Of a stretch of 64,000 nt of DNA, positions 8,844-18,712 are shown in pieces. The position numbers and the translations under genes are program-made. The stretch is from Stomorhina lunata (Eukaryota > Arthropoda > Insecta > Diptera > Rhiniidae), in contig OW121741.1 in the NCBI GenBank assembly GCA_933228675.1, forward strand, positions 75,630,629 through 75,694,628, in the 5' to 3' direction. How positions within the stretch are numbered: the stretch's first letter is position 1; the number at the start of each line of letters is the position of its first letter. The notes under the pieces were generated by a model. The model made no database searches, was not told the origin of the DNA, and saw only the letters and a list, made by a program, of their open reading frames with translations.

Positions 8844-11800
8844 TTAATTGGTAGGGTTTTGAAGGTTTTCAGACTGTGTGGTATTATTAGTTGGTAATAG
8901 ACACAATTTGACGACGGGACGTAAGATAGTGCCATTTTTCGTACGTACTTCTGCAACTCGTATTTTACTATCTCGCCCATATATAACTTTAGTAATGCGT
9001 CCAAGGAGCCATTCAGTAGGTGGTAGAAGGTCTTCTTTGACTATAACGATGTCATTTGGCTTTAGGTTGTCACGTTCTTTTTGCCATTTGAATCGGCGTT
9101 GAAGCTCAGTTATATATTCAGTTTTCCATCTTTTTGCAAAAATGTGCTGTAGTGCCTTTAATCGTTCCCAACGTTTTAAATGAGGAATCTCCTCAAGCGG
9201 AGGTTCTGCTGGTGCTTCTGGGAGAGCGGTGATCGGGGCTCCTCGTAATAGATGACCAGGAGTAAGAGGTAGAATCTCATTGGGGTTTTCGGTTATAGGG
9301 GAAAGTGGTCTCGAGTTTAATACTGCTTCGATGCGAACAAGAAGTGTGGTGAATTCTTCGAAGGTAAAATTCAAATTACAAGTTACCTTATTGAGATGAG
9401 ACTTCATGCTTTTCACAGCACTTTCCCAAAGTCCACCCATATGGGGTGCATAAGGTGGTATGAAGGACCAGGAAAAGCCAAAGGAAGAATATTTTTCAAC
9501 CATCGCTGCTTCTGCGGATTTAAGGAAAGCGTTATGGTTTTTCAGTAAAGCGTAACTTGCTCCAACGAAGTTTCTGCCGTTGTCGGAGAACATAGTTTTT
9601 GGAAGGCCTCTACGTCCAATAAATCTGTCGAAGCATGCAAGAAAAGTCTCGGTAGAGAGATCCGAACAGGTTTCTAAATGGACGGCTCGTGTAGAAAAAC
9701 ACACAAACACAGCTGCATATCCTTTCTGAATTTTGGCATTTCGTAATGAGGACGTTTTTATATTGAAAGGCCCCGCAAAGTCTACTCCCGTGTATGTGAA
9801 GGGCAAAGAAAAGGTGACTCGTTCTGGTGGGAGTGCTCCCATGATCTGATTTTGGAACTTGTGCTTGTAGACGGTACAAGCCTTGCATTCACGTATGCAC
9901 TTGCGGACTAAATTACGTAGACGGGGGATGTAGAATCCTTGTCGAATCGCACGTAACATTATGTGATGCTCCGAGTGAAGTAGAATGCGATGCGTAAAAT
10001 TGACAAGGAGTTTTGCGAAATGAGAGCCTTCCGGAATGATGACTGGATGACGTTCTTCGTAGCTCAAGCCAGAATTATTTAACCTACCACCAACTCGCAA
10101 CAGTTTGTTTTTGTCGATAAAAGGAGTCAAAGTCAATAATCTGCTCCTTCGACTTAACGGTTTCTTTTCCTTCAAACATTCGTATTCTTTGCTGAAGTAC
10201 GATTTTTGAGCTATTAAAATAAGCCTGTTCTTCATAGAAATGATTTCTTCAGTGGTAATGAATTTTTCGGTAGAGAACGGTTTTTTAAGTAAGCGGTTTA
10301 TGAATCGAAGTCGGTAGCAGAGGACTCGTAAAGCGCGCTCAAATGACGAGAATTTTTCTAGAGTATCAGTAAATTTTACCGCAAGGTGGAAATTTGTAGA
10401 CTTTTTCGTTTCTAAGTCTGTTGGGTCAAAAGTCCGTGGAATCGGCCAAAGTGATGTGGGAAGTTTTAACCAAGTGGGTCCGTGCCACCAAAGATTATTA
10501 TCAGCAAGTTCCTGTGGGCTGCAGCCACGTGTGCCCATATCTGCAGGATTTTCGTCGGTCTTAACATGTTTCCAATGCTGGGGACTGCCAATACTAATAA
10601 TTTGTGTCACACGATTAGCGACAAAAGTTTTTAAAGTATTTGGTTGTCTCTGTAACCAACCTAATACAATTGCCGAGTCTGTCCATAAAAATAATTCGTA
10701 ATTGAACTGACAGTTCGAGCCCACACTTCGGATAAGTTTAGCCAGCAATAAAGCTCCGCACAATTCGAGTTTCGGAATTGTAGTCCGCTTGATAGGAGCT
10801 ACTTTAGTCTTAGCGACGAGCAAATGACAATCTATTTTACCTTCTGGACTTTCAGTTCTAATATAGATGGCGCAACAATATGCCTTCTCCGAGGCGTCGC
10901 AGAAGCCGTGTATCTGAATATTATAGCTTGGTGAGAAGTTAACCCATCTAGGAATTTTTATGCTGGAGATAGAGGGCAAATCCTTTAGAAATGCATTCCA
11001 TTTAGACAATATGAGCTGAGACACTCCTTCGTCCCAATCAGCTTTATCTTCCCATAAGTCTTGCATAAGTGTTTTGGCGACTATTACAACTGGGCCTAAC
11101 CAACCTAGAGGGTCAAATAGCCTTGCTATTATTGATAAAATTCTTCGTTTTGTAGTAGAGGGAGTAATTTCAATCGGTTCAACAACATAATAGAAATAAT
11201 CGGATAACGCGTTCCACCGAATTCCCAAGGTTTTAATTGTACTGGAATCATCAAATTTCAAAAAATCTTCATCTAGAAGATCCTCCCGGGGCAAACTTTC
11301 GATGAGAAACTGATCATTTGCCGTCATCTTTTTCAATGGAAATCCTGCCGATCTTAAAGCGGTTGTTATCTCAATCTGTTTGAGCCTAGCTTCTTCGAGC
11401 GTGTGTCCACCAGACAGGATGTCATCAACGTAAACTTCATTTTTCAAGATAGCAGATGCTTTTGGATACATATTTTTGCAGTCATCACTCAACTGCAGTA
11501 GAGTCCTTATTGCCAGAAAGGGGGCACACTTTACACCAAACGTCACAGTTTTCAATTGGAATGAATTCACGTAACCATCAGCTTCGTTGCGGAACAAAAT
11601 CTGTTGATAAGGGCGATCTGCTTCGTGGACCGGGATTTGCCGGTACATCTTTTCTATGTCCCCTGTGAACACGAACTTGTAGTTGCGCCATCGTAACACG
11701 AGCTGCATCAGATCTGTTTGAAGCGTTGGTCCTTGATGCAATACATCGTTAAGCGAAAATCCACTGCCTGTCTTTTTAGAGGCGTTGAAAACCACTCGTA

Positions 11801-14150
11801 CCTTTGTACTTTTGCTCTCGGGCTTGATCACCGCGTGATGCGGAAGAAAAAATGATGTCTGTTTTTCAGCTTTTGGCTCAATTTGCATAACTTGTTCCAT
11901 GTGATCAAGATCTATGTATTCTTGAAGAACTTTATTATATTGTGCTTTCAAATCAGGAGATTTTTCGAGCGTTTTTTCCATTCTGTGGTATTGCGCGAGT
12001 GCCATATTTCTAGATGGACCCAGGAAAATTTCGTTAGGAAATTGTTCTTTAAACGGTAGCCGAACCATGTAACGACCATCAGATTGTCGGACTGTTGTAC
12101 TTAGAAAAAAGTTTTCACAAACAATGTCGTTTTCAGACTCAACATAACTTTTTTCTGGCTCCTCTATTTCCCAAAATTTCTTCAATTGCTCATGTAGAAC
12201 TTGATCGTTGGAAGGTGAAACTACAGTATGAAGACTTTGAATTTTGTCAACTGGTTCAGGTCCCAACAAATACCAGCCGAAATGGGATTCTCTAGCTTCC
12301 AGACAATTTCCTACGTTCATCTTTACGCCCTGTAGGTTGATGAAAGGCAGATAATCACTACCGATTATCATTTCAATTGCAGCTGGTTTGTAGAAGTAGG
12401 GATCTGCTAAGTTCAAATCTTCAATCTGAGGCAAATTTCCTACAGTAATGGACCGTAAAGGCATGAAATGAGCTAATGTCGGTACCACAATCGCTTGTAT
12501 TTTGATTGAGAAATTTGAAATCCTTGATTTAATTGTGACATAGCATCTTCCTTTTGAACTTCCTACCACTGTCTCACCAAAACCTGATATCTCAGTATGA
12601 TGTTTTTCTAACGGTATAGAAAGTTTTTGCTGAACTCTTTTCAAAATAAAACTTTTTGTTGACCCCGTATCTATCATAGCACGAATAGTAATTTTCTCGC
12701 CTAAATGTACCACTTGAACTAACACTGTGGGCAAAATAGTTGTTCCATTGTGCTGAGATAAATTTATATGAAATGAATCGGTTCGATGTGTATTTGAACC
12801 ATATGACCGGGAGTTTGACAAGTTGTGTTTGTCTTGAAGACCGGACCCTGATGGTTTTTCACTATCTTGACGATAAGTTGCCGATTGTTTTTCATTTTCT
12901 TGACGATTAGTTACTGATGATTTTTCATTTTCCTGACGATTAATTTGCGACTGCCCCGTGGGAGCGGGAGTCCTTCTCATATTTTCATCCGAGTCAAGAT
13001 GAAGCATAGTGTGATGCCTCTGATTGCATCTGGTACAACTATTAGAACTCTGACATTTTGTCTTAAAATGACTTGTTGAAAAACAATTTGCGCAATATTT
13101 ATTCGAATAAACAAATTTTATTCTATCTTTTACCGACAAGGATTTAAAATATTTACAATGCCTCAAAGGATGATTCTTCTTACATTTTTTACAATTGAAA
13201 GAGTTTTTATCATTTTCCGAATGAGAATGGAAAACTTGTGGCTTATAATCATTATGTTCTTTACCGGTTGGTTTTCGCAAATTAGCAAAAGTTTCTAAGG
13301 TTTCAATTCTACCCGAGAGAAATTTGTTAAGATTTTGCCAAGTAGGTAGCTCCTTATGATCTACTAAAGCATCTTCCCACGCCCTAGAAGTTTCTTCAGG
13401 TAGCTTTGCAGCACAAAGATTCATTAGAAATGGGTCATTGTCCGGAATATTAATGTCAAACGATCCTATGACTGACATGCAATCGCTAACTGCATTTTGA
13501 AAAATTCTTAAAAACTTCAAATTTTCCGTTGGAGGAGTTTTTACCGCCTTAATTCTATCGATCTGATTGTTTATCAAAATCCTTTTATTTTCATAACGGT
13601 TTTTTAGCGTATTCCAGGCAATATCAAAATTTGCATCTATCAAATCATAATCTTTGATCATTTGATATGCCTCCCCGCTGGTATTGCCAAGCAAATAATA
13701 CAATTTATGGGCTGGAGCTATGGATGGCTCTTTTCCGATCGCTGCCGCAAACATGTCCCGGAAAGCAGGCCATTTGTTAAATCCTCCCTCAAAATTCTGA
13801 ATTTGAACCGCTGGTAGTTTAAGTGCTGGGCGACGAGCTGTATCGTGAATACTTGTACCAGATTTAGCTTTGATAAGTTCCAGTATCTTAGCCTTCACTC
13901 TCTGATACTGTTCGCTAACATCCTCGTATTTTACCGAAACCTCATCTTGACCTACCTCTTCTTCTTTCACCTTATCTCCTGCTTCAATATAATCATCATA
14001 GCTTTCAACCATTTTTAACCATCTCCTATCTAGTTCATCTTTTTTTACATCTAACAATGAAATCGTAATGGTGTCTGAATCAATAGTTTCGAAATTCGTG
14101 CAGAAGACGGCTAGCTGCTGAATACTATGTCTGCACTTTCTCTTAGCCAT
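8844..14150 (-). CDS. gag-pol: BEL/Pao Gag-Pol polyprotein
   Basis: One intact frame of 1,768 residues. The start is the ATG at 14150 (AAAGATGG, good initiation context); the frame opens a few codons earlier without an ATG. In order: a Gag region with an LRIFQNAV-type capsid segment to about residue 300; three Cys/His knuckles about 320-385; a retropepsin with DTGS at about 494; reverse transcriptase with the first Asp in FTGDIEKMY near 831 and YVDD at 907-910; RNase H residues in GFCDASEKAY, PKLELCGA, LWTDSA and NPADMGTRG; an integrase zinc finger with His near 1392-1396 and CKAC at 1422-1425; then the integrase triad in GVDFAGP (about 1457), FSDNGRNF (about 1523) and LWESAVK (about 1576). 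All catalytic residues seem present. It supplies the capsid, reverse transcription and integration of the element. The length is usual for insect BEL/Pao. No frameshift separates gag from pol. Confidence 0.97.
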   Translation of the reverse strand: MAKRKCRHSIQQLAVFCTNFETIDSDTITISLLDVKKDELDRRWLKMVESYDDYIEAGDKVKEEEVGQDEVSVKYEDVSEQYQRVKAKILELIKAKSGTSIHDTARRPALKLPAVQIQNFEGGFNKWPAFRDMFAAAIGKEPSIAPAHKLYYLLGNTSGEAYQMIKDYDLIDANFDIAWNTLKNRYENKRILINNQIDRIKAVKTPPTENLKFLRIFQNAVSDCMSVIGSFDINIPDNDPFLMNLCAAKLPEETSRAWEDALVDHKELPTWQNLNKFLSGRIETLETFANLRKPTGKEHNDYKPQVFHSHSENDKNSFNCKKCKKNHPLRHCKYFKSLSVKDRIKFVYSNKYCANCFSTSHFKTKCQSSNSCTRCNQRHHTMLHLDSDENMRRTPAPTGQSQINRQENEKSSVTNRQENEKQSATYRQDSEKPSGSGLQDKHNLSNSRSYGSNTHRTDSFHINLSQHNGTTILPTVLVQVVHLGEKITIRAMIDTGSTKSFILKRVQQKLSIPLEKHHTEISGFGETVVGSSKGRCYVTIKSRISNFSIKIQAIVVPTLAHFMPLRSITVGNLPQIEDLNLADPYFYKPAAIEMIIGSDYLPFINLQGVKMNVGNCLEARESHFGWYLLGPEPVDKIQSLHTVVSPSNDQVLHEQLKKFWEIEEPEKSYVESENDIVCENFFLSTTVRQSDGRYMVRLPFKEQFPNEIFLGPSRNMALAQYHRMEKTLEKSPDLKAQYNKVLQEYIDLDHMEQVMQIEPKAEKQTSFFLPHHAVIKPESKSTKVRVVFNASKKTGSGFSLNDVLHQGPTLQTDLMQLVLRWRNYKFVFTGDIEKMYRQIPVHEADRPYQQILFRNEADGYVNSFQLKTVTFGVKCAPFLAIRTLLQLSDDCKNMYPKASAILKNEVYVDDILSGGHTLEEARLKQIEITTALRSAGFPLKKMTANDQFLIESLPREDLLDEDFLKFDDSSTIKTLGIRWNALSDYFYYVVEPIEITPSTTKRRILSIIARLFDPLGWLGPVVIVAKTLMQDLWEDKADWDEGVSQLILSKWNAFLKDLPSISSIKIPRWVNFSPSYNIQIHGFCDASEKAYCCAIYIRTESPEGKIDCHLLVAKTKVAPIKRTTIPKLELCGALLLAKLIRSVGSNCQFNYELFLWTDSAIVLGWLQRQPNTLKTFVANRVTQIISIGSPQHWKHVKTDENPADMGTRGCSPQELADNNLWWHGPTWLKLPTSLWPIPRTFDPTDLETKKSTNFHLAVKFTDTLEKFSSFERALRVLCYRLRFINRLLKKPFSTEKFITTEEIISMKNRLILIAQKSYFSKEYECLKEKKPLSRRSRLLTLTPFIDKNKLLRVGGRLNNSGLSYEERHPVIIPEGSHFAKLLVNFTHRILLHSEHHIMLRAIRQGFYIPRLRNLVRKCIRECKACTVYKHKFQNQIMGALPPERVTFSLPFTYTGVDFAGPFNIKTSSLRNAKIQKGYAAVFVCFSTRAVHLETCSDLSTETFLACFDRFIGRRGLPKTMFSDNGRNFVGASYALLKNHNAFLKSAEAAMVEKYSSFGFSWSFIPPYAPHMGGLWESAVKSMKSHLNKVTCNLNFTFEEFTTLLVRIEAVLNSRPLSPITENPNEILPLTPGHLLRGAPITALPEAPAEPPLEEIPHLKRWERLKALQHIFAKRWKTEYITELQRRFKWQKERDNLKPNDIVIVKEDLLPPTEWLLGRITKVIYGRDSKIRVAEVRTKNGTILRPVVKLCLLPTNNTTQSENLQNPTN

Positions 14151-15553
14151 CTTTAATTTATTTTTCAAATCCGAAAATTTCCAACTAATTCTTCACCAAA
14201 GTAAAAAAAAAAACCCACAAAATGTTTTACGTTGTATAGTGTAATCAAAAAATCAAAATTATAAAGGAAAATTTCCCAATAATACAAAAAAAACTTCCAA
14301 AAAACACTTAATTTTGCGTCACCCTTTAATGTGCGAAAAAAAATTCCAAAAATCTTTTACCGTGTCTCGATAATATATTCTTATTTGAAAGGGATTTTAT
14401 AATTTTTATTTACGCAAATAATTTTCGATACAATTATTTGCGACACCCTTTAGGCAACACCCTGTAGGCAACACTCTGTAGGCAACACCCTTTAATTCAA
14501 TTGGTTTAATTATTCCACCAATTTACCGAAATTTTTCAAAGTTATTTTTTTTAATTCCCAAACTCACCGTTTCCCCGCAAAATGTGAGTACTGCACACCC
14601 TTGCTGTTTGTTTGCCCAAGTAATAGTTGTTGTTGTTGTCAGACAATATATATTGAAGTCTCTGCTTCCTTCTTTTATTTTTTTTATACGGCACTTGATT
14701 TTAACTTTTCTGTTTAAAATATTCTTTTTCTATGTTTGTTGTTTGTGGCTGCGGCACTCGTCCAGCCAATTCTATGTTCTTTTTTTTCCACTATTTAATA
14801 GTTTTTATTTTATTTATTTAGAAATTTTATTCTCACTCACGTCTTTACCGCACTATGAAATTATGAATTTTGCCAATTCCTTTTGATAATATTTTCTCAA
14901 GCCTTTGAGATTATGTTATCTCTTTTAGGCAAATGTGCAAGTGCATTAAGGGGAACGGATGGAATTGAAATATTTTATAAAGTGCAAAGAGCATGACCTA
15001 TGGACATATTGTTTAATGCGCATGTCATGAAAAAATACCGCTTTTTTATGTAGGGTTGCCACCGCTTTTTTTTTCTTGTTGTTTTCCGGGATTGTTGCAA
15101 ATTTTTAGGTTAGGTTTCAGATTATTTTGGGATTCGTTTTTGGTTATGTTTAATTGATTTTTTTTACACTTTTTTATCGAGATTTTTTTTTAAAAAGATT
15201 GCATAAAATATAATTAAACATTGTACATACCCATCACTTTCCTTTTGTTTTTTTTTTTTTTTTCTCACACGCTGCTGACTTTGCTCTGACCTTGGAGGTT
15301 AAACTTCCTTCTCTTCCGTCTTGGAAAAAATTTCTTCAGTGGAACGGGATACTCACTGACCTTTTTTTTTTTTTGTAGATTCTGCAGAACCCTCGTGTGC
15401 TGTAGAATGCTTGCTGTTGTTGATGACGATGAAGCTGACAAATTTTACTAGTTATTTGTTGATGATTATGTAGCTGAAGTTGTTACGGGATAACAACTGC
15501 TGTGGGCTACAAATTCCGCTGGTTATTCCAATCCTAGCCTCTCTAGGATTTTT
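14151..15553 (-). other. BEL/Pao 5' leader
   Basis: About 1.4 kb between the primer-binding site and gag with no long frame. It holds a hairpin with 11-bp arms at 14413-14442 (CGCAAATAATT and complement). Next to it is a short tandem run of GGCAACACCCTGTA-like units at about 14452-14492. T/A homopolymers are frequent. These structures are candidates for packaging or dimerisation signals, which is inference only. Confidence 0.7.
14413..14442. repeat. Hairpin in the BEL/Pao leader
   Basis: Perfect 11-bp arms CGCAAATAATT / AATTATTTGCG with an 8-base loop, about 260 bases upstream of the gag ATG in element orientation. Confidence 0.8.
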
Positions 15554-15564
15554 TCGAAGGACCA
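15554..15564 (-). promoter_or_regulatory. Primer-binding site (tRNA-Tyr-like)
   Basis: Five bases inside the 5' LTR, the minus strand reads TGGTCCTTCGA. This is complementary to a tRNA ending TCGAAGGACCA. From memory, insect tRNA-Tyr starts CCTTCGA and so has that 3' end. The first-strand primer is therefore probably tRNA-Tyr. Confidence 0.7.
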
Positions 15565-15569
15565 AATTA

Positions 15570-16023
15570 TGGTGACTAGACTTCAAATCTAGACACTGGA
15601 AAAAGTTGAGTGTTGTTAAATAAAAGACTTGACTTTTCTTTTAATTCAATTTTAACATCAATTTTTATTGAAGCTTCTTGCTTCTTATTTTCTAAGGGTA
15701 ACAACCAACTTGTTGAACCAAAACCTTAATACTAAGCAAAAACCCAAGATGTGGGAATTAAGAAAAGACTCATTAGGACTAAACAAAAATAATACTCATG
15801 AGAGAGAGATCAAAGTAATAGGAACTTCATGTTCTCTTATACTACGTACTAAAGCAACAAAAATATAAAAATTAGTTCTTAAAAAAAAACAAGTATGTAA
15901 ATACTTATGAGATAAAAAAAAATAAAGAAAAATGGGGTTGGCGCTGAAGGCCTTTAAATTTAAATCCTAATATATAAAAAAAAATATATAAAAATGCTGG
16001 AACCTGTTGAAGTCGCTTCAACA
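15570..16023 (-). repeat. 5' LTR of the BEL/Pao element
   Basis: It has the same 454 bases as 7245-7698 as far as I can compare by eye. It provides the promoter (TATA-rich stretch near 15971-15996) and carries the same polyadenylation signal at 15663-15668 in minus orientation. Confidence 0.95.
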
Positions 16024-16098
16024 GTACTTTTTATTCTAAAAGGTACTTTTTATTCTAAAAGGAAATTTTTATTCTAAAAGGTACTTTTTATTCTACAA
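16024..16098. repeat. 19-bp tandem array, right part
   Basis: About four units of the GGTACTTTTTATTCTAAAA array, separated from 6932-7244 by the retrotransposon. The first five bases are the target duplication. Confidence 0.9.
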
Positions 16099-16462
16099 AG
16101 TATACTAGTAAACATATATGTACGTTTTAATGCGCTTTTTATTATAATTTATTTGAAAAAAATATATTTTCTTAATAAATATTAATTATTTCCACAGCAA
16201 AAGCTATAAGTTAGAAAATAAAATTGTAAACGATTGATATTTTCTAATTGTCTGTTTTTGATTCAAAGAACGTGTGAAATTCACTTAAAAGAACGATATA
16301 TTTGTAAAAGCTTTTTGTTCTTACGTTTTTTACTCAATCAGAACTGACATTTTAATTACAAAAACGAAATTCAAATTTTTCTACTCATATGACGTGCGAT
16401 TTGGAAAAAAACTAGTTACACAAACGGGCCATTAATCCACTTTCAAAACAAATAAAACGAAA
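16099..16462. other. Noncoding spacer
   Basis: AT-rich, no frame and no clear repeat. It ends in TTAATCCACTTTCAAAACAAA, a phrase shared with the inverted repeat at 4779-4969, and then the TACC terminus. Confidence 0.5.
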
Positions 16463-18250
16463 AACAAGTAAGAGTGTTATATTCGGCTGTGCCGAATCTT
16501 ATATACCCACCATCAAGTTGTGTTAAATTCAGAAACAGGGTGCAGCTAATTCAAAATCTGGACCAAAACTGGAAAAATCGCTAAGCTAATTGTTATTGTT
16601 GGTAAAACCTTTGGACTAAATTCGGTTGCCGTAGCTTTATAGTTCAACATTTAAAAATATTTTAGTGGTTTCCCCAGTATTTACTTTGATCAAAATTCGG
16701 TCTCATAACCGGGTATAGTTTTACATTATTAAGTTGTTAAATACTTTTCGTTGTGATTAATATGTAGTTAGGCTAAACACGTTACTAGTAATACAGCAGG
16801 TCCATATATTTCATTAGGAGTTCCTAATGCATTCATCATATATAAGGTCTGGGCTGAACATTGATTGATGCCTATCTAATTTTATAGGTGCAATCTTAAT
16901 ATAATGAATGTACCTCCAAATCTTTTTGATTGTAGATATAAAAAGGGGATGTTATATGTATAAGAATTTTAGCCAAATGTTGACCGATTGTAACAAAATT
17001 TTACACACTCGCTGATATATATATAGAGCTTATTCTTACAAAATTTAGTGGCCATAGCTATCATAGTTTCTAATTTAATAGCTTTTAACTGGCCTTTGCT
17101 AAAATTTTTGGTTTCCGTGAGTGTTTTTTATATGAAAGCTAAAGTCAAATATGGACTGATTTCTATAAAATTTGATAAACTGATCAAAAATTGCATAGAA
17201 CTTCCCTATTTTAAATTTAATTGTCATAGCTTTTACAATTGTATTCAATTTATCAGCACTAATGTGTTTCCCGGGGCGGGGTTATATGGGAGCTCTAACT
17301 AAATTTGAACCGATTTTGTCCATTTTCAACACACATCTTTTTCAAGATATCCAAAATACTTTTGTAAAATTTTTTCCCTCTAGCTCTTTTCGTTAAGGCG
17401 CTATTGTGCTTTTATCTGACGGACAGACGGACATAAAGAACCTTTACTTTATGTATTTTTGTGTTTCCATAAGTTTTCTATATGAGAGCTATGGTCAAAT
17501 GGTGACCGATTGTAACAAAATTTTGCACACTAACTCGCATTGACATAAGACTTTCTTGTGCTTAATTTAGAAGCTATCACGATTTTATCTGACGGACAGA
17601 TGGACACAAATCCCCTTTTCTTTTTGAATTTTTGTGTTTTCATAAGTTTTTTATATGGGAGCTAGGTCAAATGGTGACCGATTTCCACACTGTCTGGCAT
17701 TGACATAAGACTCTTGTGCCAAATTTAGTGGTTATATCTGTTATACTTTTAGATTTATTGGCATTTAAGTGTATTTAAGGTGAAATTTAGGCTATTTTCG
17801 TAAGTTTTTTGTATGGGAGCTATGGCTAAATGTGAACCGATTTCGATGAAATTTTATATGCTTCCTAGTGCTTATGTAAAACTTCTAGATACCAAATTTT
17901 GTCATCATAACTGTTATAATTTGTCATTTATTAGCAAAAAAGCGATTAGCTTAGACGAGATTATACGGGAGCTATGGTCAAAAGCTAACCGATTTTGCCC
18001 AATTTCAATGCCAAAATTTTCTCATAGATGAAGAATGTTTTTGCTAAGTTTCAGTTAGATAGCTCTTTTCGTTTAGACGTTATCGTGATTTCAACAGACA
18101 GATAGACAGACGGACAGACATGGCTCAATCGTCTTAGAATTTCATAAGGATTCAGAATATATATCGTTTTTGATGTTATATATTAAGGAAATTACAAACG
18201 GAATGACAATCTCAATAAACCCTCCATTCTTTTTGATGGTGGGTTTAAAA
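16463..18250 (-). repeat. TACC-family repeat, near full length
   Basis: It begins with the reversed terminus CAAGTAAGAGTGTTATATTC and the hairpin ATTCGGCTGTGCCGAAT, and ends in TTTTTGATGGTGGGT near 18240. In between are several copies of the core ATTTGACCATAGCTCCCATA in the complementary sense and the GACGGACAGACGGACAT block. Reading frames inside it are conserved only because the DNA is repetitive. Confidence 0.85.
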
Positions 18251-18712
18251 AGGGGATGTTATGTGTATAAGAACTATAGGCAAATGTTGACCGATTGTCA
18301 CAAAAATTGTATACATTGGATAATATTTACATTAAGCTCATTTATTTAGTAGTCATAGCTGTCATATTTTAAAACATTTGTGGCATTCAAAGTGGTTTCC
18401 GGGAGTGGTTTTTATATCAAAGCTATTTTCAAATATGGACCGATTCTTATAAAATTTGATATTCTGATCAATAGTTGCATAAAACTTCTCTGTTCTAAAG
18501 TAAGTTATCATGTCCATTAAAACTTTATTTAATTTATCAGCATTTATGTGATTTCCGGAGCGGGGGTTTTAATTCAAAACTTTCTGAAGATATCGAAAAT
18601 ACTTTTGTAGAATTTTTTAACCTATTGCTCTTTTCGTTAAGGCGCTATCGCGCTTTTATCTGATGGACAAAACCCCCTTTTCTTTTTGTAGTTTTGTGTT
18701 TCAGTAAGTTTT
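18251..18712 (-). repeat. TACC-family repeat, partial
   Basis: It starts at the internal landmark AAAAAGGGGATGTTATGTGT and carries the GATTCTTATAAAATTTGATA segment. It stops where a plus-strand copy begins at 18713. Truncated and noncoding. Confidence 0.7.

Larger units (their letters stand above)
7245..16023 (-). mobile_element. Complete BEL/Pao LTR retrotransposon
   Basis: An 8,779-bp element transcribed right to left. Two 454-bp LTRs (7245-7698 and 15570-16023) start TG and end CA and look identical by eye. Flanking 5-bp duplications GTACT (7240-7244, 16024-16028) mark the insertion into the 19-bp tandem array. In transcription order come the 5' LTR, a primer-binding site, a leader of about 1.4 kb, an intact gag-pol frame, a second frame, a G-rich polypurine tract and the 3' LTR. 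A 5-bp duplication and a fused Gag-protease-RT-RNase H-integrase frame fit the BEL/Pao superfamily. Identical LTRs and open frames imply a recent insertion that may still be competent. No envelope-like frame with signal peptide and membrane anchor is seen. Confidence 0.95.

Noticed and set aside
17048..17302. Recurring ~84-88 residue frames in TACC copies (also at 45259, 53373, 59466, 61894, 37070)
   Set aside because: They are conserved because the DNA repeat is conserved. They lack a common start, are broken in other copies, and encode low-complexity text with no known domain.
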